64,000 nucleotides of DNA from Silene latifolia. Its lineage: Eukaryota > Streptophyta > Magnoliopsida > Caryophyllales > Caryophyllaceae. Location of the stretch: NCBI RefSeq assembly GCF_048544455.1, contig NC_133528.1:49156293-49220292 (forward strand), in the 5' to 3' direction. The notes under the pieces are model-generated. The model saw nothing but the letters and a program-made list of their open reading frames with translations, was not told where the DNA came from and searched no databases. Every line of letters begins with the position of its first letter. Within the stretch, counting starts at the first letter, position 1. Of the stretch, positions 1 through 10,547 are shown one piece after another. The position numbers and the translations under genes were made by a program.

Positions 1-330
1 TTGATGAAACCGGCCTTGAACTGTTTATCCACTTCTTCTTTGATTTTCAAGGCCCATTCCGGGCGCATTCGATACAGCTTTTGTTTCACGGGTTTAGCTT
101 CGGGCTTAATGGGTATCCTGTGCTCCGCAAACTCCCTGTCGATCCCAGCATATCTCTGTAGGACCATGCGAATACGTCCTTGTATTCGTGTAGGAGGTCA
201 ATGAATTTTTGTCTTTCCGAGGGGTCAAGAGTTGTCCCTATCCTAAGTTCTTGAGGTGTGTTGTCGGTTCCTACATTAATATGTTCGGTCTCCTCAATGA
301 TGGGGGGTCCTGGTTTCCCGTTTGTCAAGT
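1..330 (-). pseudogene. Reverse transcriptase N-terminus of the Tat-like element (partial)
   Basis: The minus-strand translation of 328-86 contains an LRIGTTL segment, a DPSERQKFIDLLHEYKD stretch and DVFAWSY, the usual entry into the RT domain of plant Ty3 polyproteins, where the sequence normally continues with DMPG. Here DM is followed by LGST, suggesting a frameshift at about 150. RT palm motifs would lie left of base 1. The frame is shifted relative to the upstream linker at about 330. It cannot be functional as seen. Confidence 0.75.
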
Positions 331-1586
331 TCTTTGGCTAGGTGAGGTGGGTAGTCACTCAAGTCAAATTCCTCAAACTCATTCAGAATTGCATTGCAGT
401 TAAATTGAGACGAGTCATAAGCAAACTTAGCGTTCATTAAGTTGACTCAAGCGAAAAGCTCGAATAGGACATACATCTCATGGGCAGTCAGAGACGGCAC
501 AGCAGAGGAGGTGGCCCCTGGAACAGGCTCCAGGTTGTCACCTTTCATGGGAGTGGGGACGACCCTAGTTGACTAAGCCTCTGAAGCAGCCACAAGTTTG
601 TGATAAAACAGTGGGAAGGGGACCCTGACTGGGACATCAGGAGTGCTAGGAGCTAAGACAGACTCAGAGTCCTCTTCACTTCTCTCTTTGAACATAGGGC
701 CTTCTCCAGTTGTAATCTTGAGAATGCGGCCTTGGCGATCGGTCCATTTGATAGTTTTCCTCCAGCCTTGTGTAGCTTTCTCTGGGTCAATATCATAGAT
801 TAAGGCGGTGGGGTCAAACTGTTTGTCCTTTAGAGCAATGTTGATGATGTCCTCATAGTCGAGGTGCTTGATGTTGTCTTCTCCGAAGAGGAGAGTGACA
901 GCTTGTCCGTCGAGGCATGGGGTCGACTTAGATTCGATTGATGCAACTTCGGTGTTGTCGGGGATAAAGTAGCAGTCTTAAAAGACTTCCACACCCAGGT
1001 GTCTGCCCTTGGCTACAGAGTCATAGATCGGCTCAGGAAAGCTGTGGTAGAGCTCGGATTCTCCCTCAGGGACAAAGTATCCATTGAGGGTCAAATGATA
1101 GGGACAGAGAATAACTCCGTGCTTCTTGCACTTCCGAATTAGGAGGTTCATCTCCTGGATGTCTTCATTGGTAGGTTCATAGCACAGCCTAAAGGGGTTG
1201 TTGGCGACCTTAGGCTGTTTTAAGGGAGGTAAGTTGCTCTTCAGTGGATTGAGGGGTAAACCTGGGAAATAACCTTGGCGCATCAGAATGCGATTGACTG
1301 TGAGGTTAGAAAACGGGTCACAATCAAAGGGTGTTGAGTCGTCGGTTAGGGTATTCACAGCTTGGAATCCCCACATTTCACCGTCGTCCTCCTCAATGGT
1401 TTGGGAGGCTATTCCCTTTTTCATGACGGCTTTGATCGGGGAAGCGGGAATTGTGATAGACTTCCCGTTGAAAGGGACCCTGATTTTCTGGTGAAGGGCT
1501 GAGGTAACCGCTTTGACGACGTGAATCCAGGGGCGCCCTAGAAGCATGTTGAAGGAGGCGTCGATGTCGACTACCTAAAAACCGGT
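331..1586 (-). pseudogene. Tat-like pol linker between protease and RT
   Basis: Read leftward, 1586-978 gives VDIDASFNMLLGRPWIH followed by VTSALHQKIRVPFNGK, the conserved tail of Tat/Ogre protease-linker regions. An in-frame TAA at 975-977 is followed in the same frame by a long readable stretch (YFIPDNTEVASIESK, then FGEDNIKHLDYEDIINIA) to about 590. Further stops follow before NAKFAYDSSQFNC near 430. The region is recognisable but broken by at least three stops or frameshifts. No separate gene is present. Confidence 0.7.
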
Positions 1587-2471
1587 TTACCTTTCCAAAG
1601 GTCTGGTTGCAACGGTTAGGGTGATAAGCCCCGCGACCTTACGACGAGTGCCGTCATAAGCGCGCACTCCTTGATTGGTTGGGACCAAATCAGCTTCTTT
1701 GATACCCAGTTTGTGAGCTATTTTTAGGGGAATGACATTAACCGCAAATCCTTTATCCACAAGAACCATAGGCACATTCTTTTTGAGGCACTTCACGGTG
1801 ATGTATAGGGCAAGATTATGGTTGGCTCCGAAGGGAGGGATATCCTCATCAGAGAAGATGACCGGGTTATTCAGGTCGGGGACATATCTTGTCATGTGTG
1901 CCACTACTTCTTCAGGGGAGGAGGTACAGGGCACAGTCAGTTTTCCCAAGGCTTGCAGTAGAGCTTGCCGATGCACGAAGGATATAGCAATCAGTTGCCA
2001 AATTGAAATTTTGGCTTTTGCCTTCTGCAGTTGTTTGAGGATCGAATTCTCGGGAGCATTTGGTTGAGTGTCCACGTCTGGGACAACCTGGTCGTTTGTC
2101 GTTGGAACGACTGTCGAATTGTTCGGGTTTTGATAGGGGCGTCCAGACCGGGTAAGATGGCCGATCTCTTTTTCATGTTTCTCTTTTCCCGGGATCACAT
2201 AGACATCCTCAGCATCATCTCTCCAGATACCATTGCCTTCGGGATCTCGAGGGCATCTTGGAGGGGTATTCCTTGGTGGAAAGTTTTTAAGAGGGAAATT
2301 TTTTTGAGGGTAATTTTTATGAGCGTAATTTTTGTGAGGTTGATTATTGTGAGGGTGATTATTGTGGGGTGCGTGCCAGAATGGTCGCGGGAGCAATCTT
2401 TCCTGGTGAGGGTAGTTTTGGGTGCTTGGGGGACCCTCCCTCAGATACGGTGTTGGAGGATTGAAAATCAA
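1587..2471 (-). pseudogene. Aspartic protease region of the Tat-like element
   Basis: A 294-codon open frame. The N-terminal third has a low-complexity block of NYPHKN/NFPPRN-like heptads (codons about 33-70, Asn/His/Pro-rich). The C-terminal part has PFGANHNLALYITVKC, then VLVDKGFAVNVIPL, the protease active-site region. Tat-type proteases usually read DNGS here. This copy has DKGF, keeping the catalytic Asp and changing its neighbours. The frame ends at 1587, before the LGRPWIH segment that should be continuous with it. Confidence 0.75.
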
Positions 2472-2474
2472 TCG

Positions 2475-3857
2475 TCAGTAGGCATCGTCAAGTCGGGTAA
2501 TCCTTTCAGAGAGACTGGCTATGGCCTCCTCAACTTGTTGGAACATGGCAAGCATGGTTGCGGCGCTGAACACAAATACCCCGTCCGAGGCATCCTTCTC
2601 CAAGGCATTCACCTCGTCATCAATTAGTAAGATGAGGTGTGAGCAGTCCAAGGTCGGCTCATCATCGGAGATAGCATGGATTCCCAAAGGGTTTGTCTTG
2701 TTGTTTGGTTTAGTTGGTGGAGGTAAAGGTAATTCCCCTTTCTCGATCATGTCCTGAATGACATGTTTGAGCTTGAAACAGGTTTCCATGTCATGACCTT
2801 TCCTTTGGTGGTATTGGCAGTAGGCATTAGGGTTCTAGAACCGGGATTTCTTAGCATCAGACGGATCCGGGGTGGGTCCGATTGGTTGTAGTTTCCCTTG
2901 GTCCATAAGTCTTTTTAGGGCGCTTGCATAAGTTGACCCTAGGTTGGTGAACACTCTTTGAGGGCGCTCAGCTCTTTCCGCGGTTGGCTCAAGGAGGTTG
3001 ACCTCGTCAATTTTGTTTGTTTGACCATAGGGCGAGATCCGATTGATGTAGATCCTTGGTAGCCTCTACCGGTGGTTTTGACTAGGACACCTTTTCGGAG
3101 GTCGTCTTCGACGCGGGTTCCAAGGATTTGTAGATCCTGGAATGTCTTGATGTTTTGGTATCTTAATAAGGTGGCATATACCGAGCATAGATTGTTGCCA
3201 AATTTCTCCACCAAAGTTGACTACCTCGGCTTGCTGACCAACTGAGTGCTTACTCTCCTCCAACGGGTTAGGAATTATGTGAATCCCTCCTTATCATTTT
3301 GAGTTAGGACCTCAAGAGTACGGGTATTGGCCTGAATCTCGAAATTGTCGACATACGGCTTCGCAAATTCCACTACAACCTCATACCAGGTAGTGAGGTT
3401 CTTCGGGTCAAGGGAGTAGTACCGTTGGCGAGGGATCGGTTCCAGGGATGATGGAAAGATCCGGGTGAAGAGTTCCTGTTTGACCCCTTTTATGGCCATG
3501 TAATCCTTGACGGCTCAGATGTGATTGAGTGGGTCCTCCTCCCTTGAATTTGGGCACATCAGTCAAGGTAAAGTTGTCGGGTAGTTGATCCCCAACGGGT
3601 TCGAATCTCCGATTGTTCTCAAGGTGGATGTTGTTACCCCGGGCTAGGAGTTGTTCTTCCAAGAGCTTGAGCCTTTTCTCAGTTTCAGTCAAGGGCGGAG
3701 GGTTGTGTTCTCCAATTTCCTTGTTTTCCTGGGTGTCGATACGGGTCTCGACACGGTCCATGGTGACCTTAAGAGCAGTGAGTAGGCTGGCTAGCTGAGC
3801 AGTTGTAACATCTCTGTTGTCGTTGTTGTTGTTGGACGAAGCTGAGGACGGGGCCAT
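2475..3857 (-). pseudogene. Gag of the Tat-like element, frameshifted
   Basis: The probable gag start is at 3857 (MAPSSASSNNNN), followed by a coiled-coil-like stretch (TETEKRLKLLEEQLLARG) and DNFTLTDVPKFKG. A frameshift near 3540 leads to GVKQELFTRIFPSSLEP and YYSLDPKNLTTWYEVV, the capsid core of plant Ty3 gag. A stop at about 3275 precedes FGNNLCSVYATLLRYQNIKTF and TRVEDDLRKG. The 2475-2789 segment contributes ETCFKLKHVIQDMIEKGEL, the usual Tat region after the zinc finger (consensus CxxLKHxIQDLID). At least four interruptions make it non-functional. Confidence 0.72.
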
Positions 3858-4643
3858 GGTTCTGAGGCAGAAAAACGGTTCACATTACATCTCAATTCGA
3901 CACGGCCCAAAGACTGAACGCAGACAACACAAAGGACGAAACAAAGATCAGACTCAACAAGACGAGGATGACCGTGCATGGCACCTCGGTGCTCACTCGA
4001 TTTATAACGTGACGGTGTGGACCGGACTTTGACTCACATCCAACATAGTGGCGTGACGCCGTTGGACGAGTCTCGTGGTGAGACGACTCATAATTAAAGA
4101 CCCATAAGTACGTTTGCTTCGATTCGATAGATACGAGGCGGAATTGGAATGGTGGACTGAAGTTTTCGAAAATAGAGATTTTCAAAAAGATTGGTTTGTT
4201 GCTTTATGGACGGCTTCCGAGGATAGGGATCTTCGAAAGTCAGTCAGTTTAAAGGTTGTCTTAAGTTGTTTGCGAAAGACGCTTCGAGTTTGAGTCGGCT
4301 CGGAAACAATGTATTGTTTCCAGAGACGGTTTTTGAAATTCAAAATTGTATGTTTTGAAAATCGAGTTTTGAAATGTTTGAAAAGGTCTCGGGGACGGTG
4401 TATGGTCCTCAGGATCTTGAAAGTGTCTCGAGAAAAAGGGTGTGTGCTTTTCTCGGGTTTTGAAAGAGCCATTGTCGGCGCGAGATGGGTTAAAATCCGT
4501 GTCTTGACGCGGCGATTATAACGGCGTAAAAAGGTGTTTTGAAATGGTTGTACAAAACCGAGTTTGAAAATCGTTATTACGACGGCCTAGAAAGCGTGTT
4601 GAAATGATTATAGAAAACCGAGTTTGAAAATCGTCATTACGAC
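3858..4643 (-). other. Tat-like leader, part adjoining gag
   Basis: Untranslated leader between gag and the split caused by element A. No convincing ORF is seen on either strand. The last ~120 bases carry units of a ~61-bp tandem repeat (ACGACGGCCTAGAAAGG core) that resumes at 13056, proving that 4643 and 13056 were once adjacent. Confidence 0.7.
4520..4643 (-). repeat. ~61-bp tandem repeat of the Tat leader, left fragment
   Basis: Successive copies of the core ATTACGACGGCCTAG recur at about 4576 and 4636 (spacing 60). The array is cut by element A at 4643 and continues at 13056-13290. Confidence 0.8.
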
Positions 4644-5380
4644 TGATACCGTCATTTCAGTACCAAAAATAAATACCTAAGTTACAACTAACAGAAGTCA
4701 GCGGCAAGTAGGGTCGATCTCCACAGGGAGGCAAAATTGAGATTTATCTGTCTAATTTTAGTCTTTGAGTAACGGGTCACAATGTGGGGGTTTGAAATGA
4801 TTTACTAAATCTATTAAGAGACTAAGGAAAGAGAGATAAAAATAGAAGAAATTAACAGAAAGAGAAGGGAAACTAGGATTTCGAGTCATCAATAAACGTC
4901 AGTTAATTACAGGTAAGATCACAGATCAGTCGATGTGTCGGTCTAAGGGGCAATGAATATCTCTTTTCGGTCTCAATTCGCCACAAAATGCTATTAGCTT
5001 AACTTTCGCCCTCACTAAAGCATCCTATTGTTCACTGTAGGTCTCACCTATTCCAACCTTTCGGTCCAGGTCAAGGTTTACCAATATTAAAAGGCTAATT
5101 GTGTCGACTCAACTAGCGGGATACAGTTAAAGCAGCGATTAACAACATAGACTACAACTACAACGACAGATCTATAAACCTAATTAGCAATTAACATTAG
5201 TCTAATGAATCACCTAATCCTAGCAAGAGTATTTAGCTAAACATGAATAAAAGAGGAAGAAGGAATAAGGGAAGAATAATAAACATTAAACAATTAATGA
5301 GAAAAAGGGAGAGAAAGAGTTACAGTAGAAATATCCGGAAATGAGAAAAGTAATATTCAACAGTGGAAAAGGGAAAAAGT

Positions 5381-6060
5381 AACGTATGTGGTAAAATTCC
5401 AGAGGAGAAGCCCCTAAAACTGACGTCCTAACTTCCTGTTTGTAACAAAATAGGAATTATTTAACCTAATGACGGAAATAAACTAAAAAGACCAAGCCCA
5501 TAAGAGAATCCACTCGATCGAGTGATTTAAAACCACTCGATCGAGTAAACTAAAGCTTAAACCACTCGATCGAGTAGAAAATCTACTCGATGGAGTAAAT
5601 CAATAAATGCAACTACTCGATCGAGTAGAAAAAGGACTCGATCGAACAAAATTCTACTCGATGGAGTACTTTCCAGCAACAGTTTCCTGCTTTGCGCACT
5701 GAACTTCAAACGGCTGCCATTTCTTCGTTACTTGGGCAAACAGGGTGATTCCGGTGGCGTTGGAAATCTAAGAGGACAAGATTTCATCTCCAATTTGAAT
5801 CACCTGAATATCTGTTGAATAACTCGAGATATGGCTCTCCAAATTAGGCACTAGCAATTTGAAGTTCTTCCTTTGCTCGCCTAGCTATCTTTCTTCTTTG
5901 CGCATCTCAAAATAGCTACATTCCCGCTCCAAATTCACTCTTCCTCCAAATGCATGATAAACGGACGGTAAAAGGCTCAATTTCACTACTTTCTGGTTCA
6001 TTCCTGCAAATAAGACAAAACAAACAAAAGTAGCATATTCGGGGCATTTCGTAGCATAAA
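5381..6060 (-). repeat. 680-bp direct duplication, copy 1
   Basis: Matches 7750-8429 with one difference seen by eye (C at 5804, T at 8173). It ends exactly where the CACTA-type element begins. Confidence 0.93.
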
Positions 6061-6079
6061 CACTACTACAGATACAGGC

Positions 6080-6335
6080 TATAACAACGGTCAAAAACCG
6101 TTGTTATATAAAAAAGCGGACGTTGTTAAAGCGTCTGTTGTAGAAGGTTTTAACAACGGTTGGTTTACTTAAGGAAACCGTTGTTAAAAATATTAACCAC
6201 GGTTTTATGTATAAAAACCCGTTGTGGAAAGTGTGACTCAATTTTGGGGGGAAAGTTATAACAACGGGTTGTAATATACAAAACCGTTGTTATAACTAAA
6301 GACAACGGGTTGTTTTAAAATAACCGTTGTTGTTT
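6080..6335. repeat. Left subterminal inverted repeats of the CACTA-type element
   Basis: Five pairs of AACAACGG(T) with CCGTTGTT, some degenerate, each pair able to fold on itself. In En/Spm such subterminal repeats bind the element's own TnpA-type protein; that role here is by family analogy. Confidence 0.75.
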
Positions 6336-6584
6336 GTTCTTAAAAAATAAAAAATAAATAAATTAAATATTACTAGATGCATGCATAATTACTACTGTTA
6401 GAATTCCAATGCATGCATTATTACCGACATTCACTTTGTACATATGAACGGATAATATGGAATGAGAAGGGTTAGTAATAGGATTTGAAGCAGCATTATT
6501 GAGAGAGATGATGATGATTATGGCACAACTTCCTAACATATATATTAATTAAAAAGCAATTAACTCAACCCACACATTGCTTAG

Positions 6585-6592
6585 TATAAATA
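6585..6592 (+). promoter_or_regulatory. TATA box of the CACTA-internal ORF
   Basis: TATAAATA lies 113 bases before the ATG at 6705, followed by an AC-rich, G-poor stretch that looks like a plant 5' UTR. No upstream ATG is seen between it and 6705. Confidence 0.5.
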
Positions 6593-6704
6593 CATTGCAT
6601 ATCTCAACTAACATTTCCATTATCTCATATATTCATCTCCAAACTCTAACTGTTAAAACAAACTCTACTTAATCTTTCAAATCAAACTCAAAAACTCTAA
6701 GAAA

Positions 6705-6998
6705 ATGAATGATTTCATCCTAAAGACTCTTACCATGATCGAGAACAACAACAACTTCATCCGCCGGTTCCTCCATATTGAGGAAAGTTTCAGGAGCTAC
6801 CTTGCGGAAGCTCGATCCGCACTGAAGCACGCCAAAGAAGATGGCTTGACGGAGCAAAGAGCAAAGCGATTGCGGCTATATGACGATATAGCAATCGCTG
6901 AACGGAACCTCCAAATAGCCAAGGAGGAGAGGATGGATACGATAGAGCACAATAAGATCCTCCATGAAAATATAAGAATTGCATTTTTACATATGTAA
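6705..6998 (+). CDS. 97-aa small protein inside the CACTA-type element
   Basis: An intact 97-codon ORF with a favourable AAAATGA start, a TATA box 113 bases upstream and a T-rich 3' flank. I do not recognise the product. It starts with Met-Asn-Asp-Phe, has a short N-terminal part with an NNNN run, then from about residue 30 a charged Ala/Glu/Lys/Arg-rich stretch (LAEARSALKHAKEDG, then AERNLQIAKEERMDTIEH) that should form a long helix or coiled coil. No transmembrane segment or signal peptide is evident. In a DNA transposon it could be a truncated transposase accessory protein or a captured host fragment; neither can be decided here. It is the only gene-like unit between the transposon ends. 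Confidence 0.5.
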   Translation: MNDFILKTLTMIENNNNFIRRFLHIEESFRSYLAEARSALKHAKEDGLTEQRAKRLRLYDDIAIAERNLQIAKEERMDTIEHNKILHENIRIAFLHM

Positions 6999-6999
6999 T

Positions 7000-7420
7000 T
7001 TTTTTTTTTAATTTATGTATTTATAAATATATATATATATATTAATTATGTTTATCTTACTTCTTCATCTTGCTTCTTCATTGTTTTAGTAACTAATTAT
7101 GCGAACAATACTTAAACAAATAACATAATGGTCGATAAAAACACATATATGCAAAAGAAATAAATAGAAAAAGAAAATAATGACGATGATGTGACGGCGA
7201 GATTTACCCGATAAATACAGAACGTAATAGACGATGAAATCACAATGACGGCGAGAAGATAAAGCGACGATGAGAAAGAGAGAAATAGAGAAAGAGAGAA
7301 AGAGAGTGTGTATGTGTTTTGTGTTTGTTTGTCTCTTTGTGTTTGTGTTTGTGTATTAAGGGTTGTGTTTTGTGGTCTGCAGCAGACTTTGTTTGTGTGG
7401 TTTATAGTATGGAAGGTATT
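7000..7420. other. Low-complexity interior of the CACTA-type element
   Basis: AT-rich sequence with a short TATA run near 7025, a GAGAGAAAGAGAGAAAG purine stretch near 7275 and a GTTTGTGTTT stretch near 7330. No ORF is seen. Confidence 0.6.
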
Positions 7421-7735
7421 GACAACGGTTATTAAACAACAACCGTTGTGAAATATGTTTTAACAACGGTTGTACAAAACACCCGTTGTTAAATAAGTTT
7501 TAACAACGGGTTTAAAAAGTAACCGTTGTGATTACTTTTCACTAACTTTGCGCCAATTTTGCGCCAAATTATTAACAACGGTTCCGCATGTGTGACCCGT
7601 TGTTAAAAATAATAACAACGGTTTTTATAACTATACCCGTTGTAATTGATTTTAGTAAAATTCGCGCCATACATTCTACAACGTCTATTGTGATTTTCGT
7701 GAATAATCGTTGTTAAAGGGGCGTTGTAGTTGCCT
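7420..7735. repeat. Right subterminal inverted repeats of the CACTA-type element
   Basis: About six further AACAACGG / CCGTTGT motifs in both orientations up to the right terminal repeat, mirroring the left end. Confidence 0.75.
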
Positions 7736-7749
7736 AAATTTGTAGTAGT

Positions 7750-8429
7750 AACGTATGTGGTAAAATTCCAGAGGAGAAGCCCCTAAAACTGACGTCCTAA
7801 CTTCCTGTTTGTAACAAAATAGGAATTATTTAACCTAATGACGGAAATAAACTAAAAAGACCAAGCCCATAAGAGAATCCACTCGATCGAGTGATTTAAA
7901 ACCACTCGATCGAGTAAACTAAAGCTTAAACCACTCGATCGAGTAGAAAATCTACTCGATGGAGTAAATCAATAAATGCAACTACTCGATCGAGTAGAAA
8001 AAGGACTCGATCGAACAAAATTCTACTCGATGGAGTACTTTCCAGCAACAGTTTCCTGCTTTGCGCACTGAACTTCAAACGGCTGCCATTTCTTCGTTAC
8101 TTGGGCAAACAGGGTGATTCCGGTGGCGTTGGAAATCTAAGAGGACAAGATTTCATCTCCAATTTGAATCACTTGAATATCTGTTGAATAACTCGAGATA
8201 TGGCTCTCCAAATTAGGCACTAGCAATTTGAAGTTCTTCCTTTGCTCGCCTAGCTATCTTTCTTCTTTGCGCATCTCAAAATAGCTACATTCCCGCTCCA
8301 AATTCACTCTTCCTCCAAATGCATGATAAACGGACGGTAAAAGGCTCAATTTCACTACTTTCTGGTTCATTCCTGCAAATAAGACAAAACAAACAAAAGT
8401 AGCATATTCGGGGCATTTCGTAGCATAAA
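7750..8429 (-). repeat. 680-bp direct duplication, copy 2
   Basis: The join to the transposon end shares the four bases AGTA with the upstream LTR site at 5378-5381. Unlike copy 1, this copy runs uninterrupted through the transposon insertion point at 8429/8430, so it preserves the empty site. Confidence 0.92.
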
Positions 8430-8496
8430 CTACGATAAAAGCATGGAAATACGTCCATAAAAAGGCCTAAAAAGACTATATAAAATGCACGTATCA

Positions 8497-8515
8497 AATC
8501 TCCCCAAACCAAACC
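8497..8515 (-). promoter_or_regulatory. Polypurine tract of element A
   Basis: On the minus strand this is GGTTTGGTTTGGGGAGATT directly before the 3' LTR, identical to the tracts of elements B and C. It should prime plus-strand DNA synthesis. Confidence 0.85.
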
Positions 8516-8535
8516 TTTACTCGTCCTCGAGTAAA
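8516..8535 (-). other. RNA hairpin abutting the polypurine tract (element A)
   Basis: Minus strand: stem TTTACTCG / CGAGTAAA (8 bp) with loop AGGA, ending at the first base of the polypurine tract. Element C has stem TTTGCTTG / CAAGCAAA with loop GGGA at the same place. Two base pairs changed on both sides, which supports a selected secondary structure. Confidence 0.75.
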
Positions 8536-10026
8536 CTAAAATGCAACTAATGGAACGGAAATGATAACTCAGTGCTAGCTTAACTTGTCTACTTGAACCA
8601 GTTTAATGCAATAAAAACTAACAGTTATAACTAAGCAGTCAATACGCAAACGAGTTATAATCTGTTCAGAAATATAGCCAACCTATCGACCTTGAAAGAC
8701 CAACAAAATTGGACTCTCTCGTGGTCACTCTTCTCTCATGAAGCAAAGGGTGAATGTTATATGTAAAATAGAGAAGAAAAGACAGTCACTCACCTAACTG
8801 CGACCTACATAGCATGCATGCAACAAAAATGAAAGACAATTCAAGTACTAATGCACACACTCCAAGCAATAATGTCCGTCACAGCCGAGGGCTTACAAAT
8901 AATATGAGAATAGTGAGGTTCAGGTGAGAAAAGGAAAAACAAGTTATGGTAATGTGGATTTAAAAGCGTCAGGCTAGTTCCTAACAGGACCATAATAAAC
9001 CATCCGAATCTCAACTGACTGAAAAACTAAGTACAAGTGCCCCTTTTTTTCGGCACACAACTCACTAAACTCAAACACAATCTTCTCAAAAATATAGAAT
9101 AAGAATGGAGGAGTCAGACGGTCACAAACTTTCCTTTTTTAACACCGTCTGAAAGAACTGAATCATACAAATCAAACTTTTCAAACTTTCTTTTTTTTTC
9201 TCTTCTGTTTCACGTTTCCAGCCTTTTCCTTTTTTTTTTTTTCATTTCATTTTTTTTCTTTTTCTTTCCTTTCTTTCACGTCTTTCTTTTCTTTTTTCAT
9301 TTTTCAATTCTTTTTTTTCTTTTCCTCCTTCCTCTATTTACACCAACTCCATACAATGAGATATGAGCCAAACTGCAGACGGAAAATCATACCACAAAAG
9401 AACATACTAAACTAGCTTGCCTAGGCAGGCTTAATTTGGAATGTAGCTAATGGGTCAAAAAGGCAAGTTTTGGCTAATGCGGAGCTAAATGGGTGAAAAA
9501 TATAAGGAAAGGGAAATTTGCAAACACCTCCCTGCATGTGACACCAACCACAAACCCGAATATGTGCATTTGACAAGAAATTGAATGTCATAAAAGTGCA
9601 AAAAAAAGATGAACATGCTATGCAAGGAGTACTACTCTCAATTCCTAATGAACTGGTCATGAATGTCACTAGTTATGGGCTCTAAAACTCAGAATTTATC
9701 AAGTAATCTGCCAATTTATCAGGTCAAGTCTAAACAGACAGCTATATTTGAACAGAAACTCGTAGACTATGCGTATGACAAAGCTAATAACTATCAATAA
9801 AAGTGCAAGGCTCAAGTAAAATGACAAGTTATAGTGCAATTTAATCACGGAAATCTACCGTTCCGACTCAATCTATATGCAAAAATAAACGTGAATATTT
9901 TTTGAATTTTTTAATTTTTAGGGAATTTTTGAACTTTTATGGAAATAAACAACAATGTAGACATAAATTAAACGTGATAACAGAAATGCGATAAAAACAA
10001 GATGCAGACACAGATATGGATGCATA
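8536..10026 (-). other. Noncoding 3' region of element A
   Basis: No ORF of interest. On the plus strand, 9180-9340 is a long T/C-rich tract (purine-rich in the element's sense); elements B and C have the same kind of tract in the same relative position. The rest is alignable by eye to 27470-28850 of C (for example the ATGCATTCGG/TGTGGATGG-like and TACATTACATTCTGAGG-like segments). Confidence 0.6.
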
Positions 10027-10064
10027 ACCTCCCCAAACCAAACCGTACAATGCCCTCATTGTAC
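10027..10064 (-). other. Internal hairpin plus polypurine module (element A)
   Basis: Minus strand: stem GTACAATG / CATTGTAC with loop AGGG (10064-10045), directly followed by GGTTTGGTTTGGGGAGG (10044-10027). It is a second copy of the motif that precedes the 3' LTR, about 1.5 kb further inside. Elements B and C share it. Confidence 0.75.
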
Positions 10065-10235
10065 CAAAACATGGAAAGGAAATGCAAACTAAAAGAGAAA
10101 GAGAGTAAATACGGAAAGCTCACAAGATTGCGCGAATAAGGGACCTCCCCAAACCAGCTAGCAACGTGGGAGGTCACTAATAGCTCTGAAACATCGTCAC
10201 AAGAAGCTAATCCAAGCAATGGGCGTCCAAAACAG

Positions 10236-10350
10236 CTCGATCGAGAGGAATAGTGGTCGATCGAGTTAAAAAAAAAAAAATTAAATATTTTTTTTTCCTC
10301 GATCGAGTAGAAATCACACTCGATCGAGTACAAAAAGTACTCGATCGAGT
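10236..10350. repeat. Cluster of CTCGATCGAG palindromes, internal, element A
   Basis: Five TCGATCGA cores in about 115 bases, with short A/T spacers. The position matches the clusters that follow integrase in elements B and C. Confidence 0.9.
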
Positions 10351-10547
10351 AATCTCCAGTGTATTCCTGCAAAACGCAGTAAAAATTGTCCGCAAACTAA
10401 CAGAACAAGCTTAGCTGAAATAGTCTATGGTATGAAAACCATTTATTACAACTGAAATGAAATAAAATGTAAAATAAAGTCTCCGGGTTGCCTCCCGGGT
10501 AGCGCTAGCTTCAGACAGGTCCCAGCTCGACCTTCTTTTTCAGCCAA

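Larger units (their letters stand above)
6061..7750. mobile_element. CACTA-type non-autonomous DNA transposon
   Basis: The left end is CACTACTACAGAT. The right end reads AAATTTGTAGTAGT, the inverted complement ACTACTACAAATTT, so terminal inverted repeats are present. Inside each end are several inverted pairs of AACAACGG and CCGTTGTT (6080-6335 and 7420-7735), a subterminal layout typical of CACTA (En/Spm) elements. No transposase is encoded; the only plausible gene is the 97-codon ORF at 6705. The 3-bp TSD cannot be tested because the right flank is not the expected continuation of the LTR but a restart at an upstream LTR position. Confidence 0.72.
4644..8496 (-). repeat. 3' LTR of element A, enlarged by a transposon and a duplication
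   Basis: Pieces 4644-6060 and 8430-8496 together (about 1484 bp) match the intact LTR at 11601-13055. Between them lie a CACTA-type element (6061-7750) and a second copy of LTR bases 5381-6060 (at 7750-8429). The LTR contains seven ACTCGATCGAGT-type palindromes at 5510-5668. Confidence 0.87.

Noticed and set aside
8285-8512. Cys/Phe-rich minus-strand ORFs repeated at 8285, 12844 and 5885
   Set aside because: They are the same LTR segment of element A translated in each copy; they start or end within LTR boundaries and have no conserved product.
9180-9340. Poly(T) tract as a LINE or SINE tail
   Set aside because: Elements B and C have the same tract in the same position (in sense as A/G), so it belongs to the LTR element, and no LINE/SINE body adjoins it.
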